Shown here in pieces: positions 1-10,585 of a stretch of 64,000 bases of DNA. Below the pieces are notes generated by a model that saw nothing but the letters and a program-made list of their open reading frames with translations, had not been told where the DNA came from and made no database searches. Source of the DNA: Epichloe hybrida (Eukaryota > Ascomycota > Sordariomycetes > Hypocreales > Clavicipitaceae); contig JAFEKR010000034.1 in the NCBI GenBank assembly GCA_019022495.1, forward strand, positions 310,001-374,000, in the 5' to 3' direction. Position 1 is the first letter of the stretch; every line of letters starts with the position of its first letter. The position numbers and the translations under genes are program-made.

Positions 1-844
1 CGAAAATGCAAAATATCAGAATCGCAGCTCGTCCCATGTTAATGTCAACAAATCCCAGCCTTCATTCAGGGTTTGCTGCCGGCGCGGCATGATGACAGAT
101 CCGACGTTATTACCGTGCTAAATATAGGCTGTACGTCCCACTGTGCGCCCCCCCCGGGCACCACAGATGCCCCAGCCAGGCTGACATGGGCTCAGCTAGT
201 TGGGGCTGCTGAGTGCTGAGATGGGATGGGATTGGATGGGCTTGCCGGGTCCCATCATTGGCCAATCAATGACAACAACGAGCAAGAGAACGACGAGAAA
301 GAGAAAGAGGGGAAAGACGAGTTGTTGGGTGTCTGACGGGCAATCAGTGCGCCTTCGTTTAGGCATTGATACGAAACAGGTGAATGCCACTGCATCGAGT
401 ATGCAAATCAATTACCGGTGCCGTGAGAGGCGTCGATGATTTGAATGCAACCCTCTCACTCCTGTCCCGAAAAAAAAAAAACCCCCCGGGAGCTGCACGA
501 CGGGGCCACATTGGCAAGGATGTCGGCCATTTGTACGGATCACTCACAGGGGGTCAGGAAATCGGGACTCACCTTCTTCTTGTTGGACTTGGACGAGACT
601 TGGACTGGGCGCACTGGGCCAGCCACCCTTTGTTGTTTCTGGCCCTGTGGTCGCGCACTGGCGTTTTTGTTGCGGGAAATGTCTGTTTTTCTTGAGCTGC
701 AGTGAGTCAAGGGTCAAGGTTTTCCTCCTCGTGTTAACATTTTGCCCTACGTTTCTCACCTTGTCTGATTCCCGTCTGTAGAAACAAGCACGAATTGCAA
801 TCTAGCTGTTCACTGCTGGACCTGGACAGTAACAGAAGATCAAA
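1..844. other. Intergenic / upstream region, no gene seen
   Basis: I see no convincing coding sequence here. It holds short homopolymer runs (C near 150, A near 470) and probably the promoter and leader of the membrane-protein gene that starts at 845. The small open frames have no recognisable domain and biased, low-complexity composition. Confidence 0.5.
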
Positions 845-1966
845 ATGACGCCAACAAGGCGGATCCAGCTCCTCTCATTGCTGTTTCTCCTTGGCCCGGC
901 ACTCGCCTTCGACAGCGACTTCTCCTTCTACCCGCAAAAGGCCCAGCCGTGCCTCAACGCGGCGTCCAGGCTATCCAGGTGCTCTGGCGCCGACGCCAGA
1001 GCCCTCAACGTTTGTCTGTGTGGCAATGGCGGCGACTTCATCACCACGGCGGCTCAGTGTCTGGGCAGGCTGGACAAGGCCGTTATGCAGTTGACGTATA
1101 GCACCATGTCCGAGGCGTGTGCCCACTCGAGAACACCCATGACGGTCAGCCAGCAGGAATTCTTCGATATCGCGGCTGGGGATTCCACAACGACCTCCTC
1201 CGCGACGCCGACTTCCTCTGCGACTGAGGCTGCGACTGAGGCTGCGACTTCCTCTGCAACTAGGGCTGCGACTAAGACTAAGACTAAGTTTGTGACTGTG
1301 ACTGATGCTGAGACTGGGACTGGGACTGGGACTGGGACTGGGACTGCAACTGCGACTGCAACTGCAACTGCGACTGCGGCTGCGACTGCGGCTGCGACTG
1401 CGAATGGGACTGCAACTGCGACTGCGGCTGCGACTGATCCGGCCGCAGACAAGAACAACAACAACAAGCCTGGTGGCGGTCTGTCCAAAGGAACAGTCAT
1501 TGGAATTGCGGTTGGCGCAGCTGCCGTGGGAGTCTTGGGCACACTGGTCTTGGTCATGGTCTACGTCCGACGGCGCAGACAGCAGGCAGAGGTGGAATCG
1601 CATCCCATGCTCGGCCAAAGCGACTACTGTCACAATACGCCGACTACATTTCCACCGAGCGAGCCATCGCCCGGCTTTGGACACTACGCAGCTGATCAAA
1701 AATATGCTTGGGGAACGAGTCCGCCGCCTGGGCTTCATTCGCCTCAAAAGAGTCCGGCTGCCCAGTTTGGCGCACCTTGTGCTGTTCCTCACCACCAGTC
1801 CTCCCACGAGATCACGGGGATGATGACGGGCCATCAGTCAGAGACGCACGGCAACGCGGGACAAGCGTATGAGCTGGACGGATCGAGTGCGCCTGCGCCG
1901 GCACCTGCTCATTTGGCGGCGGAAATGGAGGGGTCGCAACCACCTGGACATTCTGGAATCTATTGA
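845..1966 (+). CDS. Single-pass plasma-membrane protein with cysteine ectodomain and Thr-rich stalk
   Basis: This is an intronless 373-aa frame; the ATG follows a good CAAA context. Residues 1-21 form a signal peptide ending in GPALA. The ectodomain (about 22-110) has six cysteines, including a CLC pair, in a layout reminiscent of CFEM-like or sensor ectodomains, though fewer than the eight of a true CFEM. A long Thr/Ala/Gly stalk encoded by a hexanucleotide repeat follows and is probably O-glycosylated. One transmembrane helix lies at about 217-240, then an RRRR stop-transfer and a Pro/His-rich cytoplasmic tail. Membrane topology is well supported. A role as a cell-surface sensor is inference; I do not recognise the specific family. 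Confidence 0.8.
   Translation: MTPTRRIQLLSLLFLLGPALAFDSDFSFYPQKAQPCLNAASRLSRCSGADARALNVCLCGNGGDFITTAAQCLGRLDKAVMQLTYSTMSEACAHSRTPMTVSQQEFFDIAAGDSTTTSSATPTSSATEAATEAATSSATRAATKTKTKFVTVTDAETGTGTGTGTGTATATATATATAAATAAATANGTATATAAATDPAADKNNNNKPGGGLSKGTVIGIAVGAAAVGVLGTLVLVMVYVRRRRQQAEVESHPMLGQSDYCHNTPTTFPPSEPSPGFGHYAADQKYAWGTSPPPGLHSPQKSPAAQFGAPCAVPHHQSSHEITGMMTGHQSETHGNAGQAYELDGSSAPAPAPAHLAAEMEGSQPPGHSGIY
1240..1437 (+). repeat. Coding hexanucleotide microsatellite (ACTGGG/ACTGCG type)
   Basis: An imperfect 6-bp repeat inside the membrane-protein gene encodes alternating Thr-Gly and Thr-Ala dipeptides. The period of six keeps the frame, so gain or loss of units would only lengthen or shorten the extracellular stalk. 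Confidence 0.85.
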
Positions 1967-2816
1967 CCCTGCTATTTGAGTGCGTGCATTGGATCATTGT
2001 AGGATTGCCATCACATCATCAGAGGCGTTGGTGGCATAGTCTGGCATTTCTGCAGCGGTCTGTACTATCTCGGGTCTTCAAATGGCATTGCGGCTGATTT
2101 GCGGGAAAAATTTAAAAAATTTGTATGGGCTTTTTAAATAATATACTCAGATAATGTTGGTTTGAGGCGCAATGCACAGTGAATGAGAACGACTTGCTTG
2201 ACTCTTATTGATGAATTCATGAACAGAGCAGAGCAGACGATGACCCAAGGATTTGTGAAGATGAGCCTCGGCATGGTTTCTCATGATCCATCCCCTGTTG
2301 CCTAATAACTTGCATTGCCAAGCCTCTGGGTAAAAGAGGAGAGAGTAAACCCACTTGGCTCAAGTCGATTAGTTTGAGTTCCAAAGTCTCTATTCTGAGC
2401 AAAGCTTAAGCGGAGTGTCCTGACTGCAAAAGTTGTGGCGGCTGTAGAGTTGGAAGTTAAATGCGTCGGCCGGTCGTTGAATAGAGTTGCATCATGCTTT
2501 TTAATGCAGTAGCGTTCTCAGAAACGTCCTGCCCCCGAATTATCATTAGCAGACGAGCACGGTAAGGTTTTTTTTATTTTCATGGTTTTTCTTAAGATGT
2601 TCACACGGTAAAGCTCAAGGTAGGTCATGAGATAGTTGTTGCCGGACTTTCTCTTTTCTATAAGATGATGTCCGTCGCTCACTTGGATTGCTGGACAGAG
2701 ACGAAACTTTGACATTGTCGTGACTGAAGCTCTTCATTCATCACTCGACTCATATTTGCAATAACCTGGTTTTCACGCTACCTATCAAACACACACTTTA
2801 TCGACACTTGCTCGAG
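1967..2816. other. Intergenic region, no gene seen
   Basis: This stretch is AT-richer than the flanking genes. It should contain the 3' end of the membrane-protein transcript and the promoter of the gene at 2817. No coding frame or structured element could be supported. Confidence 0.5.
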
Positions 2817-3602
2817 ATGGATGGCGTTTCAGCCGCCGAGGAGGTCATTTTACCCGCCGAGGAGGGCACCCTCCTCCGCGCTGGTCTTATCACCGAGACA
2901 ACCCCTGATGGCTGGCGCAAAGTCCACTGCCGTCTACTCGCAGACAGCTCAGACATTATACATTATTACACGCCGCTGATGCCCATCAGCACCGTCAAAG
3001 CGGCCTTTGTAAGCCTCTACTTCCAGACGATTCCTGCGGAGCTCGTGTCCGCCGCCACCATCGAATACGTCGGCTTCAACAAGACAATGGCCAGGGACAT
3101 CTGGCTCGACTGGGTGTGCCGCCCGTTCGACGAGAACGAGTGGGAGCCGACCGACAGGCTGTACGGGGTTGAATTCATGACCTTCATCATTGACGCCGTC
3201 GCGGAGCAATCCTTCTCCGAGTTTGTCCTCAGCACCGACGATACGCTGTGGCTCGAAATCATGCGCTTGATGGGGTTGAACGTTGACGCGCAGGTCGACG
3301 TCCTGGTGCGCAAGGCGCAATGCCAAGACGACAGAGCCTCCCACGAGAGCGTGGTCAAGAAGTTCTACTCGGCCAAGGACGCCGTCGGCCACGTCTCGAC
3401 CGAGGCCCTTTTTCAGTCTCGGCAGCGCCTCCTGTCGTGGAACTTGCCTCTGTGCGAGATGTTGGTCAAGGAGAACATTGAGCGGCGCTTCCTGCATCTG
3501 AAGACGGCTAGGACCTTGTCCATAAGACGTGTAAGTCGTGGTGCTACGACGTACAAACCTACAGATGCAGCAGAAAAGTGTGACGACAGTCGCATCACAT
3601 GA
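2817..3602 (+). CDS. Hypothetical protein
   Basis: The frame runs 261 aa from the ATG at 2817. I do not recognise a family. The product is acidic, soluble-looking, and has no signal peptide or membrane segment. The body looks like a real protein up to the LSIRR segment; the last 30 or so residues look less protein-like. A GTAAGT at 3531 could be a donor, so the true C-terminus may lie downstream through an intron I could not resolve. The existence of a gene is likely; the 3' end is uncertain. Confidence 0.55.
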   Translation: MDGVSAAEEVILPAEEGTLLRAGLITETTPDGWRKVHCRLLADSSDIIHYYTPLMPISTVKAAFVSLYFQTIPAELVSAATIEYVGFNKTMARDIWLDWVCRPFDENEWEPTDRLYGVEFMTFIIDAVAEQSFSEFVLSTDDTLWLEIMRLMGLNVDAQVDVLVRKAQCQDDRASHESVVKKFYSAKDAVGHVSTEALFQSRQRLLSWNLPLCEMLVKENIERRFLHLKTARTLSIRRVSRGATTYKPTDAAEKCDDSRIT

Positions 3603-4797
3603 CGCCTTATGTGACGGTAGATGCACTTTACCCCCTTCGCACCCTGACTGTTTGTGTCTTCGTTGCAACGACCAGAACTAGAACCAAAAACTTTTCTTCT
3701 CATGGTTACTTGGCGGAGAAGATCGTTGTCACGGATGCACAAAGGCTACATCGCTACATCAACGCAGTCAATCCAGAGATTGATAATGCCCAAATGCGAC
3801 ATATGTATATCTTTCCGAGCGCAACGACAGGAAACAATTGACGAAAATATGGCGCTGGTTGCTTAGCATATGACAGGCAGGAATTTTGAACCAATGGAAG
3901 CATGGGATGCAGCATAATTGGAAAGTGATTTTACCATCGGAATATTGGGACATGACTCGAGGAACAGAACGATGGCTTTGCAGGAACAGCATAATTATAA
4001 ATAGCTTTAGGAGACTGTTAGTTATCTCAGGATTCCTGTCGGTATGATTGATTGGTCGAGACCAAAGAATAGTCGTATTTATTATCTATTTATAGTCTGT
4101 ATATCAAGGGGTTACATGGGAGGTCACGCGACTCATTATGCTTGTTCTAACACTAGGAATGCTCTGTTTCGTCACGTAATATTAAGTTGACAAGAAGGGG
4201 GAAAACAGGGATAAAAAGGAGACTATATACTCGTTCGTACAAGCTTATAGGGTAACGAATAAAAGGGAAGGAATAGCAGCGACAGGTCTAAGTGATTGAT
4301 TAAATAGGTCAACAAGACCAATTTGATGACTTGGATCAATTGGCTAAGAGGTTGGCTTGTGATGGTTGCGACCAATTAGTCTTATTGGTCTGTCTGATTG
4401 GTCAGACAGGTCGGATGCCTCGGATCAATTGTTCTGACGGTTCGATCGGGCTGACTTGGATCGAGAAGAGAAATCGTAGCGGTCGGGATTAAATAAATTG
4501 ATCGGTCTGATGACTTTGAGAACATCAGATGGATTGGATGACTCGGACGGATTGATCGTATTGATCAGGCAATTGAATCAGAAGGGGGAAGGAGGGTACG
4601 TCAGCACCCCTTCAGTGAATGAAAAGGCCTAGAGAAAAGCCCCAGTTGACCCCGTGTTTCGTGTTTCGCCAAAGCCATTCGGCAAGTTTCGACATCCTCT
4701 TAACCGAGACAAGCCTCTCGCCTTCGATATTACCCTTTGGACTTGAACTTTGCATCACATACATCAACCATCCATCTTGGAATCTCGAGCACTCACC
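3603..4797. other. Intergenic region with degenerate repeats and one hairpin
   Basis: No gene seen. From about 4270 to 4570 there are imperfect reiterations of TGACTTGGATC- and GATTGGTC-like words. At 4390-4409 an exact inverted repeat (CTGTCTGA / TCAGACAG, 4-nt loop) can form a hairpin. It may be an old decayed tandem repeat. The end of the region is the leader of the LysM gene. Confidence 0.5.
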
Positions 4798-5313
4798 ATG
4801 TCTCGATTCTCGCGCTACGACTCTGACGAAGACCGACTGCCCGAGGGCATGCGCCGGATCGGCTACGATGCCGATACCCAAGTCTACAGCTTTCAAGATA
4901 GCGACGGCAGTTATTGGGAAGGCGCACCGGGCTGCGAATACGGACAGTTGACGCGAGTCGGTGGTGACGCCGCACTCGATGAGGCGGCTGACGCAGAACC
5001 CTTCCTGGTGCATGATGGCACGGTGCGGCATGCTTCATGGAGAGCTGAACTTATGCCTCTTCTCAACTTTGGTGTCATCATTGGTGCTTCTCTATTAGGC
5101 CTCTTCTGGTATCTCCATTACGCTGCAGGGGGCGACGGACAACTGCAGCCCACCTGTTCGCCTGATCAATCAAGATATGTCATTCATCAGGGTGATACAT
5201 GCTGGGCCATTGTTGAAGGACGAGACTCAAGTGTCGATGACGTTCTGAGGGCCAACGAAGGCCTAGACTGTGATAGGCTACGTATTGGATCTATCATCTG
5301 CCTACCCGAGTGA
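4798..5313 (+). CDS. Membrane-anchored LysM-domain protein
   Basis: Intronless, 171 aa from the ATG in CTCACCATG. The N-terminal 80 residues are acidic and hydrophilic, with no signal peptide. One hydrophobic helix lies at about 81-104, and residues about 118-168 form a single LysM with the signature YVIHQGDTCWAI and a DCDRLRIGSIICLP end. LysM modules bind N-acetylglucosamine polymers (chitin, peptidoglycan). The order cytoplasmic tail, helix, LysM predicts a type II membrane protein with the LysM outside or in the secretory lumen. This differs from the secreted LysM effectors. The function is unknown; a cell-wall role is inference. Confidence 0.8.
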   Translation: MSRFSRYDSDEDRLPEGMRRIGYDADTQVYSFQDSDGSYWEGAPGCEYGQLTRVGGDAALDEAADAEPFLVHDGTVRHASWRAELMPLLNFGVIIGASLLGLFWYLHYAAGGDGQLQPTCSPDQSRYVIHQGDTCWAIVEGRDSSVDDVLRANEGLDCDRLRIGSIICLPE

Positions 5314-6259
5314 ATCGCGCTGCAAAATTCAGGAGCTACAAGAAGGATCATTCGAGTCTGCAAGGTCGCAGCGGTGGCCACATGGGCCTTGGTTTTCGAA
5401 CGAGAGGCGGGCTTTGGGCAATGAATTGTCTTTTGTGCCTCGCAGTCGGTGTACTCTATAACCTGCTGGTCTTCATTACAGCCCATGACCATGAGTACAC
5501 ACGACTTGTCCTGTTGGCGCAGGAAGAGGTAGAATCTGTGTTGGCGCTGCGCCCTGAAGACCTGACCAAGACCTGACCCGAACATGCTTATTAAGCAAAT
5601 AAACAAGACTTATCATTACATGTAAAATGTATTCCCGGTAGAACCTCGTCTACCTACATAAGCGAGATTACGGAGTATGTCATTCGATGGCTCGCTCCTG
5701 GTGGCTGGGAAGACCCCTGAAGATGGTCTGGGGCTGGGAAGGGGAACAGAACATGTATTTATTGTGCGTCTCGGAGGCTTCGTGTCGAGCACTTACTTGT
5801 TCATGTTCCTCATCGCCGCAGCAATGGTGCTCACTCTGCAAGGTAGCCGTCTGAATTGACCAGATTGTCGCGGCCAACAAAGCGCGCGCTTTGCTTCATG
5901 CCGTTGCCATCACAGCAGGGTACCGACCACACTAGCCAATTCACTCCAATGTGACATGGCCGGGCGAGGAATGGACGAGTCGTCTTGCCTCGCATTGAAG
6001 TGAGACTTCTGATCGACAAAATGCAGACCAATTGATACCCCTACAACGTGCCCCTCCCTCGTTGAGCGGGGCTGCCAGTACAGCTGGCGCGACACCAGAC
6101 AATCTCGACAATTTTTTTTTTTTTTTTCTGCCGCGATAAAATTTTAGAGGGGTCGCACTTTTTTCCCTCTCCCCGTCTTCTCCCCCACCATCTTCTCACC
6201 ACCTCCTCTTCTTTTTCCTGATATTTGCCGCTCGAGCGTTGCATAGCGAAGCGGCGAAG
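5314..6259. other. Intergenic region; KAP123 leader
   Basis: No coding sequence could be supported. A T-run near 6112-6128 and a pyrimidine-rich stretch (6165-6225) precede the KAP123 start and are typical of fungal core promoters and leaders. A TACATGTA word lies at 5617-5624 and a TACGGAGT word near 5668. Confidence 0.5.
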
Positions 6260-9200
6260 ATGGATAAAGATAGGCTTGCCCAGTTGCTGCAGGCCAGCCA
6301 AGTTCGTAAGTCAGGCCACCCTCAACTCTCGTTACAACTTTTTCTTTCCGCTGCGTTGTCAGCCACTCGTCGACGACGCCTCTGGTGATGGAAAACCGTC
6401 ACCGCTTCACCTTGATCTATTACACATTGGCCAAGTTAAATATATTGAAAGACTATCCGCTGACTCGACTGTCTGCAAAAAGCCAACACGGAACAGGTCA
6501 AGGCCGTCACAGCCGATCTTCAAAAGAACTACTACTCCAAACCTGAGTCCCTCATTCTGCTCATCGAGATCGCCCTCACCCACAATGATGGCGCTATCCG
6601 ACAGCTTGCCGCCGTTCAGGCCCTTCGACTTGCTCCCAAGCACTGGGACAACACCGCTCAGGACAAGAAGCCTCTGGCCCGCTCTCACCTGCTGGAAGGC
6701 ATTCTGAAAGAGAGCTCTTCTACTGCTCGGCATGCCCTCTCTCGTCTTGTCGCTGGTCTCATTGGCCTCGACATGGAGAAAGGCGACGGCGAGGAGTTCA
6801 TGAAGCAAGTTCTGCCCCTCAACAACAGCGACAACGTCTTGCACAGAGAAGTCGGTTCCTACATTCTGTTCTCCATGTTGGAGGAGAACCCACAACATTT
6901 CGAACAACACACCCATCAGCTTCTCCAGCTGTTCCAGACCCGCATCGAGGACCCGGACAGCAAGGAGGTCCGCATCAACATTGCCCAGGCTGTAGGTGCC
7001 ATTCTCATGAACATTGAGCCCGAGGAGGATCCCCAAGCTCTCAAGGCTGTTCAGAGCTTCATTCCCAACCTGGTCAATACTCTCAAGGCTGCCGTTGAGG
7101 CCGAGGATGAGGAGAGCTACCAGACCATCTTTGATGTCTTCCACTCCTACCTCGCATGTGACCCTAGCTTCCTGGGTGCTCATTTGCAGGATCTCCTCCG
7201 CTTCATGATCGAGCTCAGTGCAAACAAGAATGCTGAAGAGGATGCCCGTACTCAGGCCCTCAGCTTGCTCATTCAGTGCGTGCAGTACCGCCGCATGAAG
7301 ATTCAGGGAATGAAGGAGGTCGCCGCTGAGCTCATGGTCAAGGCCATGCATATCATCACTGAGTTGGATGCTGATGACGATGATGAGGGCATGACTCCTT
7401 CACGAACTGCCATCAGCCTCGTGAACACTCTCGCTAGCGAGCTTCCTCCTCGCCTGGTTGCCGTTCCTATGCTTGACCAGTTCCCTAGCTTTGCTACCAA
7501 CGCCGAACCTGGATACAGAATGTCCGCCATGCTTGCTCTCGGCAACGTTGCTGAAGGAGCCCCTGAGTTCATTTCCACTCAGCTTCAGCCCCTGTTGCCC
7601 ACTGTCATCAACCTACTTTGCGACCCCGATATCCAGGTCCGCCACGCTGCGCTCGTGGGTCTCATTCACTTGGCCGAGGAGATGGCTGATGACATGTCTT
7701 CCCACCACGAGCAAATCATCTCTGCCGTTCTCAAGAACCTCGAGTCCGCTTCTCAGGGAGCCACTGACAAGAAGAATGTCAGAATCGTTCGCTGCGCCTG
7801 CGGCGCCTTGGACACCTTTGGTGACGGCATCGACACCAAGATCATGTCACAGTATGGCCCCAGCTTGATTGGACCCATGGTCAAACTGTTGGATCACGAA
7901 GATTATGGTGTCAAGGCCGCCGCCGCTTCTGCCATTGGCGCAATTGCCTCATCCATGGACAAGGGGTTCCAGCCCTTTTTTGAGGGCGCCATGAAAGCTC
8001 TGGGCCGCTTTGTCATGCTCAAAGAAAGTGACGAGGCCATGGACCTCCGCAGTGCTACCTGTGACAGCTTGGGCCGTATTGCCCTGTCTGTCGGTCCCGA
8101 GGCTTTCCAGCCCTATGTCATGGATCTCATGAAGGCTAGCGAAGAGGCCCTCCACCTCGACAACCCCCGTCTGAAGGAGACTAGCTTCATTTTGTGGTCT
8201 AATCTGTCCAAGGTGTACGGTTCTGATTTCGATCACTTCCTCGAGGGTGTCTTCAAGGGCATCTTCGCCTCGCTAGAGCTCGAAGATGAGGAGATTGATA
8301 TGCCTGGCGTCGATCCTAGCCAGCTGGGTGAAGGAGCCATCATTGGTGGCAAGCGCGTGAAGCTCAAGGCCCCCAACTCGGAAGATGATGCCATCATCGC
8401 CGCCGGAGGTGACGACGGCTGGGAAGACATGGATGATCTTGCCAACCTAGGAGACTTTGGTGCTGTCACCGCCGTCGCCTTGGAGCAGGAGATTGCTATC
8501 GACACCATTGGTGATGTCATCTCCAACTCTTGCAACAGCTCCCACCTCGAAACCTACGTCGAGAAGGCTATTGAGCAAATCATTCCCTTTGCAGACCACA
8601 CCTACGAGGGATGCCGCAAGAACGCCATTTCAACTCTTTGGAGAATCTATAGCCGTGTCTTTCAGGTCTGGGAAGAAAACTCGGGAAACAAGTGGCAGCC
8701 AGGCATGCCTCCCAACCCAACCCCGCCTGAGTCCCTCGTCAAGATCGCCCAGGCTCTGCACAAGACTACCATGGATATCTGGACCAGTGACAGCGAGCGG
8801 TACGTTATTCCTGTTTGCTTTTTGCGCTTTTTACATGCTTTTCTCTCTATTTCCTTCCGAAAGGAAATAATTTTGTTGTTCCAAATGATGAATACCTTGC
8901 GTTATACCCAGCTCACTCAGACGCAAAAATTTGCGGGTGCTGAGAACACGTCTAATCTACTCCTGATCTGGAACATGTTTCCCATTATTTGCTTTCTCGA
9001 GTTTGCATTTTCAATTGGCATTCCAAACTGACAATGACTGATAACTAGATCCGTCATCACCGAGATCAACCGCAATGTTGCTGCCACTCTGAAGGCCTGT
9101 GGTCCCGCTGTCTTGATAGCCAAGGACGACATGTTGCAGGAGCTTGTATCCGTGATTGGATCACTTGTCACTCGCTCACACCCTTGCCAGCAAGATCTCG

Positions 9201-9931
9201 GCGCCGAAGACGAAGAGCAGGACATCGACGCTGGTTCCTCCGAGTACGACTGGTTGGTGGTAGATACAGCTCTGGACGTCGTTGCCGGCCTTGCTGCTGC
9301 TCTGGGCACTCAATTCGGCGAGCTGTGGAAGATCTTTGAGAAGCCCGTGCTCAAGCTGGTCGCCTCAACAGAGGATGTCCACCGATCTACCGCCGTCGGC
9401 ACCATTGCCGAAGTCGCCAAGTTTACCGGCGAGGCCATCACCCCCTTCACCGACTCTCTGGCCCAGAACCTGATCCGCCGCCTCTCAGATCAAGACCAAC
9501 TGACCAAGTCCAACGCCGCCTATGCTCTCGGTCTCCTCATCCTCAACTCCGGTGACACCGGCAAGACCATTCCTCTGTTTCCTCGGCTGTACGAGAAGCT
9601 CGAGCCGATGCTGTCCGTGCACGAGATGCGCATCACCGACAACGTCGCTGGCTGTCTCTGCCGTATGATGATGAAGCACCCTGACGAGGGATTCGTTGCC
9701 CAGGCCCTGCCTTCGGTTGTCCGCGTCCTTCCTCTGACCGAGGACTACGAGGAGAACGAGCCCATCTTCCAATGCGTTTACAAGCTTTACGACCAGTCCA
9801 ACCCCACTGTCCAGCAGCTGACGCCGGAGCTGGTGGGCATTTTTGAGAAGGTCCTGGGAGAGCCTGAGGAGCAGCTGGAACAAGATACCCGACAGATGGT
9901 GCAGCGCATGGTTCAAACCCTGCGAGGCTAA
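6260..9931 (+). CDS. KAP123: Importin beta family karyopherin Kap123 (importin-4 type)
   Basis: Three exons (6260-6305, 6483-8799, 9049-9931) give 1081 aa, close to the roughly 1,110 aa of yeast Kap123. The 177-nt first intron starts GTAAGT, the second (249 nt) GTACGT. The product is a solenoid of HEAT repeats throughout, with an acidic loop near the DDDD and WEDMDD segments and conserved blocks such as CDPDIQVRHAAL. Kap123 imports ribosomal proteins and histones H3/H4 through the nuclear pore with RanGTP-controlled release. The 46-nt first exon carries only 15 codons. The gene is convergent with EMP65. Family assignment is firm; the first-exon join rests on splice motifs and frame. Confidence 0.93.
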
Positions 9932-10585
9932 AAGAAAAAAATCATCTGACAAAATAAAAAAGAAACAAAGAAAAGAAGGTATGAAGAAGGGTCGAGCATG
10001 AAAATGATTTAGAGTGTACTTGCTGGAACCATATGTCCCTGTTGCCAAAGTAAAAAGAACAAGGACGCAACCCTTTGCCACGAAGATATGATTATACTCG
10101 ATGAGATTTGCGGATCAATGACCAAAGTTCGTTCAACTAGTGGGTGGTAGCGATACTTGATTAAAGGAAAGGTTGATTGGCACGTTGCCGTTTAATAGAG
10201 ATTGCTGCCGCTGCTGCATATGCAGTCGTTCTTTCTTTTTTTTCTTCCTTTTTCGATGAAAGTGAGATACGCCGTAGTCTGAACGCGACGTGACTTGTCA
10301 GACTGGCTCGGTGCTGAAACCCGTCTGGAGATGGATGATTCCAATCCGTACGTATGTTATGTCTATCCTCCCATCTCCATGGCTGCCGCGCAGTTATTTC
10401 GCGCGTACGGTCTATTCTCCATCTGACGGACGTACGTGCAGGTTTGACCAAGCCGGAAAGTAGGCGGGCCGGAATGGGGGCAAAGGTGGAGGGAGCACGT
10501 TGGACTACTTTACTGCACATCCATGACCAAAGTCATTTTCAGGACAAGCCGCTCCATGTATTGATTCGAAAAAGAAAGAAAAAAA
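9932..10585. other. Convergent intergenic region
   Basis: This lies between the 3' ends of KAP123 (plus) and EMP65 (minus). It is AT-rich just after KAP123, as expected for polyadenylation signals. No gene seen. Confidence 0.55.

Noticed and set aside
971..1834. 287-codon minus-strand frame opposite the membrane-protein gene
   Set aside because: Its Ser/Arg repeats are the antisense of the hexanucleotide stalk repeat; the plus-strand product has a signal peptide and membrane helix.
5310..5576. 88-codon frame overlapping the LysM stop
   Set aside because: It begins at GTG, and the single hydrophobic stretch is not enough evidence; probably 3' UTR.
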